Below are positions 58,569 to 64,000 of a stretch of DNA of 64,000 nt, piece by piece. The stretch comes from Diploptera punctata. Its lineage: Eukaryota; Arthropoda; Insecta; Blattodea; Blaberidae. Where the stretch lies: positions 4,085,001 through 4,149,000 of the forward strand of contig JASPKZ010007797.1 in the NCBI GenBank assembly GCA_030220185.1, given 5' to 3'. Position 1 is the stretch's first letter. Every line of letters starts with the position of its first letter. The notes beneath the pieces were generated by a model that had not been told where the DNA came from, ran no database searches, and worked only from the letters and a program-made list of their open reading frames with translations. The position numbers were made by a program, and so were the translations under genes.

Positions 58569-59219
58569 AATTTTGAATTTCTTCAACTATATTTTTCAAC
58601 TTTTAAGTAAACATCAATAAATTGAATAGGCTATACATGGTCACACATATAAATACATTATATAATGGAAATGGACAGTTAATTACAAATGAGGGAAATT
58701 TTGAAGAAGTGGCTGTATTAAAATACCTAGGAAAAATAATTACAAACAGAAATGAGATGCACAAAGAAATTAAACATAGACTTAATTCTGAAAATGCGTG
58801 CTCTTATGTATTACAGTGACTCTTGTGTCTCAGATTCTATCAAAGAACATTAAACTGAAAATATATGAAACTGTTATTCTCCCAGTTATATGGATACGAA
58901 ACATGGACTCTTACTTTAAGGGAGGAGAAAACATTACGAGTATTTGAGAATAAAGTTCTTACGAAAATTTTTGGATCAAAGAGAGATGAACAGACTGGTG
59001 AATGAGGAAGACTACTTAACTGTGAACTACGTACATGATCTTTATAGGAAGTCAGATATAATAAGAACAGTTAAGTCTCGTAGGCTTCGATGGGTAGGAC
59101 ATGTGACACGAATGAGAAATCAAAGACGTGCATGGAAACTTCTTGTAGGAAAACCAGAGGGAAAACGCCCAGTTGGTGGGAGGTGGGAGAATAACATTAA
59201 CCATGATTTGGGGGAAGTA

Positions 59220-60540
59220 CGAGGGCGGATCGGAAAGTAACGCACAATAATTTTTTTCTGCCTTGGTATTGCAGCTAGAATGTTGAAATTTCACAGAGAT
59301 ATAGTTTGAAGTTTTCACTACAGATGGTATTTTTGTTCTCAGGTTCACCTCTTGCGAGAGAAGCTTGAACTATGCAATAAATATGGCGCGCATGCTACAG
59401 TCGTCCACCTGTGAGGAACAGAGAAGTGTTGTTCGATTTTTGTGGGCCAAAGGGCATAAACCCAGTGAAATTCACAGGGACGTGCGCGACGTGTATGGGG
59501 ATGATTGTATGGACCGTAGCAATGTCTCCAGTTGGTGCACATTCTTCCAAGAGGGACGCGTGAACCTTAGTGATTCGCCACGCTCCGGCCGGCCGACAAC
59601 AGCAGCAATCCCGCAGAATGTCAGAGGCATTGAGGCGGCAATTCTGAACGACCGGCGTGTGGAACTGCGAGCCTTATCGCAGAAGTTCAACATTTCCTAT
59701 GGTGCGGTGTACGATATTGTTCATGAAAATTTGAAATTCCGTAAAGTTAGTGCTCGCTGGGTGCCTAAGAACCTGACAGACGACCACAAGGGCCAGCGAA
59801 TGATGGCAAGCTTGGACCACTTAACGCGGTACACCGCACAAGGACATGACTTTCTGGAAGAAATCGTCACAGGTGATGATTCGTGGGCGTACCACTACAC
59901 GCCCGAAACAAAGCAGGCATCAATGGAGTGGAAACATGCTGGTTCCCCAGTAAAGAAAACATTCAAAGTGACTCAATCTGCCAGGAAAGTGCTTGTGACA
60001 GTGTTCTGGGATATGCATGGTGTTTTATTGGTGGACTTTGCTGAACACGGGACCACTGTGAATGCTGCGGCCTACATTAAAACTTTGGTGAAGTTGCGTC
60101 GTGCCATTCGTGACAAACGTCACAACATTAACGTTAAACTTCTCCATGACAATGCTCGCCCCCATGTTGCTGCTGTCGTTCGTCAGAAAATCGCCGAATT
60201 TGGTTGGGAGGTGCTCCAGCATCCACCATACAGTCCGGATCTTGCACCATCGGACTTTCATCTGTTTGGTCCCATGAAGAAATTCCTGGCCGGCAAACGC
60301 TTTGAGACAGACGTGGAAGTGAAATCAGCAGTGCGCAGATGGCTACACTCCAACCAAACGGACTTCTACGAACAGGGCATATTGAAACTGGTAACACGAT
60401 GGGAAAAATGTGTTGAGAAAGTTGGTGACTATGTCGAAAAGTAGGTAAAAGATGTAAGTTCATTTGTGATTTTTTTCCTTTTTTTTACTATTAAACTTTT
60501 TTAAAAAAAATATTGTGCGTTACTTTCCGATCCGCCCTCG
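59220..60540 (+). mobile_element. Complete DD34D mariner element
   Basis: 1,321 bp; 30-bp perfect TIRs starting CGAGGGCGGATCGGAAAG, TA duplicated at 59218-59219 and 60541-60542. Intact transposase inside. No visible defect. Confidence 0.95.
59383..60444 (+). CDS. Mariner transposase, DD34D
   Basis: Cut-and-paste transposase of the mariner family, acting in the nucleus on the 30-bp TIRs. The 353-residue frame starts at ATG 59383 (MARMLQSS); an upstream in-frame TTG at 59365 is not a credible start. N-terminal paired-like DNA-binding region with two helix-turn-helix units (residues ~10-60 and ~85-120), then the linker WVPKNLTDDHK at 126-136. Catalytic triad: Asp165 in VTGDDSW, Asp256 in LLHDNARPH, Asp291 in YSPDLAPSDFHLF; 34 residues lie between the last two. 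Length and motifs match intact mariners of about 345-355 residues. No stops or shifts, so it may be functional. Confidence 0.96.
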   Translation: MARMLQSSTCEEQRSVVRFLWAKGHKPSEIHRDVRDVYGDDCMDRSNVSSWCTFFQEGRVNLSDSPRSGRPTTAAIPQNVRGIEAAILNDRRVELRALSQKFNISYGAVYDIVHENLKFRKVSARWVPKNLTDDHKGQRMMASLDHLTRYTAQGHDFLEEIVTGDDSWAYHYTPETKQASMEWKHAGSPVKKTFKVTQSARKVLVTVFWDMHGVLLVDFAEHGTTVNAAAYIKTLVKLRRAIRDKRHNINVKLLHDNARPHVAAVVRQKIAEFGWEVLQHPPYSPDLAPSDFHLFGPMKKFLAGKRFETDVEVKSAVRRWLHSNQTDFYEQGILKLVTRWEKCVEKVGDYVEK

Positions 60541-60650
60541 TAGATTATACAGGGCATGATTGGAAAACATTAGCTCAGGATAGAAATGGGCTTATGTCCG
60601 CGCGGCCATGAACCGAGGGGTTCGATAGTGACATTGAGTTATTTAGTTAT

Positions 60651-60993
60651 TGGTGAAACTTTATGAAAAAATAAAAAATAACTAATAAATGTAGGAGTAA
60701 TATGATATGAGTGCAGTGATGTAAGTATATGTGTGGCTTGAATGAGGCCGGTAGTCGGTAAGGGATGTCATCAGCGGTTCCGCTCCTGTTGTGGTGTTGT
60801 GTTGCGACGTGGTTTCCTTTGTCATTATGACACTTCCTCCTGTTTGCTTCAGACACAAAACAAGGTACCTTGTATCCCCCTCGATCATCAAGTTTCACAC
60901 GGTCGCGGGTTCAAACTTGACCACGGTCGATGATTTTTTTTAATGTAAGATCCCAAGTGACAAATTATCCGAGAAGGACTATAAGCTATATGT

Positions 60994-60998
<5 letters not shown>
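60651..60998. other. No gene recognised
   Basis: A box B-like GCGGGTTCAAACTTGACC at about 60904-60922 may mark a worn SINE. Nothing else. Confidence 0.35.

Positions 60999-61053
<55 letters not shown>
60999..61053. repeat. (AAT)n microsatellite
   Basis: Pure AAT run; a similar context (CTTTATTTATTCTGGCAGAGTTAAGGCC..AAG) follows the AAT run at 45608-45660, so both belong to one dispersed repeat. Confidence 0.9.
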
Positions 61054-61057
<4 letters not shown>

Positions 61058-61225
61058 TATTTATTCTGGCAGAGTTAAGGCCATAAGGCCCTCTCTTCCA
61101 CTCAACCAGCACAAATACAAATAAATATTCGACAAATATAGATATACACTATACTAATTATAAACAGTTAAAGATACAATAAATGTAGCAATGTAAATGT
61201 CATGTGCAAACAACATTTTATAGGG

Positions 61226-61256
61226 TAATAACAATAATGATACGATAATAATAATA

Positions 61257-61333
<77 letters not shown>
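61226..61333. repeat. (AAT)n microsatellite, interrupted
   Basis: AAT run with occasional loss of one base. 61334-61982 shows nothing recognisable. Confidence 0.92.
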
Positions 61334-61982
61334 GATAAAAAGGATACATTCTACGCGGGAACACCAATTAATATTATATTTAATATATATATATGTTCCC
61401 AAGTCTGAAGATTTGTGGGCATCTCGTTAAAAAGAAACCTGAAACCTAAATTAGGGACTCTGAGCGAAAAAAAATTCAGCTTTTCCCCATCCAAGTCATA
61501 CCTACCTTGCCAACTAGGAGTCTGTTCAGCCCACAAGAGCTGAACTGACCACTTATCACTCGATGACGTATGTAGGAAATGGTGTAGGCTACATTATTAT
61601 CTTAGATAAGTAACCATGTTAACCCTTACTAAATTGGCAAAACAGACTAAGTGTTGGTATTATTGCCTCGCTATGATGCTTAACAAGCGGCTCGCTTTGT
61701 TTCCCCGCAGCTGTTATATGTTATTAAAATACAAAGATCTCGACTGCCGCGACTACCAGATGTTGCCACATTGCTGTTATTCCCTCAGTTTCAATTAAAA
61801 CTCGGAACGTGGAGCAGTCGATTCAGTTATAAAATTGTATACCGTAAATAATTGTTATAATTATCAGTGATTTATTGTGATATGTAGCTCGAATAATAAT
61901 ACAATATCTACATATTATATTAGTTAAATATATAAGTGATTACACCTGGCGGCCATGGGAAAATAGTTCAGACCGAACAGTT

Positions 61983-61986
61983 AATA

Positions 61987-62032
<46 letters not shown>

Positions 62033-62055
62033 TAATAATAATACTAATAATAATA
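61983..62055. repeat. (AAT)n microsatellite
   Basis: AAT run with a few changes. 62056-62534 shows nothing recognisable apart from GC-richer sequence at 62270-62480. Confidence 0.9.
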
Positions 62056-62534
62056 GTTTCAGCATGATGTTGTATGAATATTAAATTGATGTAGACCTAC
62101 AATCTATATAATGTTGGAATTAAATTATTTAATAAATAACTACATGTATAATTTTAATTTTAAAAGTTAAACAATACCAAATAACAAAAAAATAAATAAT
62201 AACATAAATAATCAATTTCTTATGTCCTTGTGTAATAAACGCCCATAGTGCTATGAGAAACGTGACAACACCGCATGTCAAGCATTGCCGCGCGGCACGC
62301 GCCTTTATAAAAACGGTTAACAATCAGAGTGAGGCAGTAATACCTTTATGTATCCGTACACGTTCCCCTACGACCAGCCGAGCGCACTCTCAGTTTATCC
62401 CGGGTACACACTCGGCAGCCGAGCGAATTAACGTGCAGGGCCCGTGGTCTATCCCTTCCGGCTGTTATAGAGACTTACTGTGCCCTCTTCAGCCCATTGA
62501 TATTTTTTTCGTCGATGGTTGAGCGATAATACTG

Positions 62535-63096
62535 CCCGTCATATGACAATTGTGTACAGAACTATCTAAGATAGAAACATTGATCTTAGGTAACATCGTT
62601 TTTACCTGTCATATGACAATTGTGTACAGAACTATCTAAGATAGAAACATTGATCTTAGGTAACATCGTTTTTACCTGTCATATGACAATTGTGTACAGA
62701 ACTATCTAAGATAGAAACATTGATCTTAGGTAACATCGTTTTTACCTGTCATATGACAATTGTGTACAGAACTATCTAAGATAGAAAACATTGATCTTAG
62801 GTAACATCGTTTTTACCTGTCATATGACAATTGTGTACAGAACTATCTAAGATAGAAACATTGATCTTAGGTAACATCGTTTTTACCTGTCATATGACAA
62901 TTGTGTACAGAACTATCTAAGATAGAAACATTGATCTTAGGTAACATCGTTTTTACCTGTCATATGACAATTGTGTACAGAACTATCTAAGATAGAAACA
63001 TTGATCTTAGGTAACATCGTTTTTACCTGTCATATGACAATTGTGTACAGAACTATCTAAGATAGAAACATTGATCTTAGGTAACATCGTTTTTAC
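62535..63096 (+). repeat. Eight-copy 70-bp tandem repeat
   Basis: Units start at 62538, 62608, 62678, 62748, 62819, 62889, 62959 and 63029 (counted at GTCATATGACAATTG). All are essentially identical; the fourth has one extra A. Each holds ATCTAAGAT, a short palindrome. The array is followed by LINE-F-like sequence. Confidence 0.96.
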
Positions 63097-63157
63097 AGAA
63101 AATAAGACCGAATATAAGCTAAGATGGTACCAATAATTAAGAACTTCCATTTCTTAT

Positions 63158-63361
63158 TTATTTATAATAAAAACATATATGAACGTACCTAATCTGATGT
63201 TTACGCTTTTTCCATGATGTTGATAGATATCCTTTATTTACAATTTCATTATGAGCAGATTTTATGTTCCATGCTGACTCACCTGTAAATTCTGTTATTT
63301 TCAACACATCCTCAATGGTTAATGTGGGATATTTTTCACTAAACCATTTAAAAATATTCAA
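63158..63361 (-). pseudogene. Possible transposase helix-turn-helix fragment
   Basis: The minus frame MNIFKWFSEKYPTLTIED, then KITEFTGESAWNIKSAHNE and a KKRKHQ basic end, resembles the N-terminal HTH of insect DDE transposases (KWF...TG.S...IK). There is no catalytic region nearby. Could also be chance. Confidence 0.3.
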
Positions 63362-63371
63362 AATAATTTAT

Positions 63372-63640
63372 TTCCATGTTACCGTGCCCCTCTTTTATTC
63401 CCGTTCGTACCATATGCTCTACCCATCCCAGTCTATGATATATAATGTTCTTATTATATCTGGTTTCCTATAAATATCATGTAGCTCACTTTTATGCAGT
63501 CTTCTGCATTCACCTTTCTGTTTTCCTTTATTTGGTCCAACATTTTTCTAAGAACTTTATTCTCAAATACTCGTAATACGTATTTTCTCCTCCTTAAAAT
63601 AAGAGTCCATGTTTCAGATCCAAACAACTGAAAGAATAAT
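63372..63640 (-). mobile_element. LINE-A fragment
   Basis: Antisense, internal: FGSETWTLILRR, FENKVLRK and a broken DEQ..EW region, extending to TGGTACGAACGGGAATAAAA. Neither the 3' end nor the 5' part is present. Confidence 0.7.
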
Positions 63641-63659
63641 TTGTATATATATATATATA

Positions 63660-64000
63660 TATATAATTTTTCTGTACGTGTGTATGTCACTGAACTGCTC
63701 CTAAACGACTGGACCAATTTTGATTAAATGTTTTGTGTGTTTGAGTGGGTCTCTGAATAGTTTAGATTCATAATTGAACTCTCTAAAATCATTAGGTGCA
63801 GGAGTTAACCAGAAGTGAAAATTTAAAAATCGCTCTAGCGGTCTCAATTTTCCATGTTTCACAACGAAGCTCAGTATATCCTATTAAAATAAACCGTGTT
63901 AGATATTATTAAAAAATTAGCGAAATCTGGCAATTAGAAGTGGAGGTTTACCTGAACTCCATGTTTATTTCCTCTCAGATTATGGCATACAATTTAATTA
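63660..64000 (+). mobile_element. Family D (Helitron-like), cut by the window end
   Basis: TTCTGTACGTGTGTATGTCACTG start and one full internal period; the sequence then resembles 44100-44150 and continues past the window. Confidence 0.6.

Larger units (their letters stand above)
58600..60650 (+). mobile_element. LINE-A copy split by the DD34D mariner
   Basis: Blocks 58600-59219 and 60541-60650. Across the mariner the LINE reads GGAAGTA|GATTATACAGGG without gain or loss except the TA duplication. The coding part is broken (58622-58819, 58944-59217). Confidence 0.9.

Noticed and set aside
59365..59382. Upstream TTG starts for both transposases (also 16519)
   Set aside because: Eukaryotic initiation is expected at the first good ATG, 59383 and 16531, where family proteins also begin.
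62535..63096. Regular 70-bp repeats considered as a CRISPR array
   Set aside because: The repeats are contiguous with no variable spacers, and the genome is eukaryotic.

Overview
Kind of sequence. The window looks like intergenic DNA of a large, repeat-rich insect genome; the LINE and SINE types most resemble those of cockroaches (Blattodea), but that lineage call is inference. It is AT-rich, full of long microsatellites, has spliceosomal-type splice signals in places, and consists almost wholly of transposable elements and their debris. I see no host gene that I can call with confidence, no operons, no CRISPR array, no rRNA and no functional tRNA. The only two intact long reading frames are transposases: a DD41D-type Tc1/mariner transposase (ATG at 16531, stop ending 17565) and a classical DD34D mariner transposase (59383-60444). 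Both sit in complete elements with matching terminal inverted repeats and TA target duplications.

Layout. 0-5.7 kb: a Helitron-like element, LINE and SINE pieces, and a rearranged TA-flanked mariner (2398-4703). 5.8-8.6 kb: a short nuclear copy of mitochondrial ND5 (5815-6003), an abutting non-autonomous mariner (6005-6591), and a TA-flanked 36-bp-TIR element (7019-8535) whose cargo is not a recognisable transposase. 8.6-12 kb: LINE remnants and a nested stack, with one LINE copy split by two SINEs, one of which is itself split by a third. 12.5-25 kb: repeat family H in two copies, foldback elements, the intact DD41D mariner, several LINE families and SINEs with microsatellite tails. 26-31.3 kb and 38.5-40.2 kb: two copies of a composite repeat made of ~165-bp tandem units, an intron-bearing tRNA-Tyr-like segment and a perfect foldback; the first is split by a TG...CA insertion with a 4-bp duplication (probable solo LTR). 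32-35 kb and 43.5-44.2 kb: Helitron-like family D. 35.8-38.5 kb: ~596-bp repeat G in tandem and inverted copies. 42-43 kb: repeat I carrying a head-to-head SINE dimer. 45 kb: MADF-like and hAT-like coding relics. 45.8-60.6 kb: dense copies of the main LINE family, three of them joined to a promoter-like module F, and the DD34D mariner nested in one. 62.5-63.1 kb: eight near-identical 70-bp tandem repeats.

Mobile-element families as named here (my labels): LINE-A is the abundant non-LTR element with an APE-type endonuclease start, a reverse transcriptase with YADD and a 3' (TTAG)n tail (RTE-like by inference); LINE-B to LINE-F and two others are further non-LTR families seen as C-terminal fragments. 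SINE-A, -B, -C and -D are tRNA-derived SINEs. D and E are Helitron-like. F, G, H, I and J are dispersed repeats without a certain class. Autonomous LINEs presumably mobilise the SINEs, and the two intact transposases could act on matching non-autonomous TIR elements, but no specific pairing is shown by the sequence.
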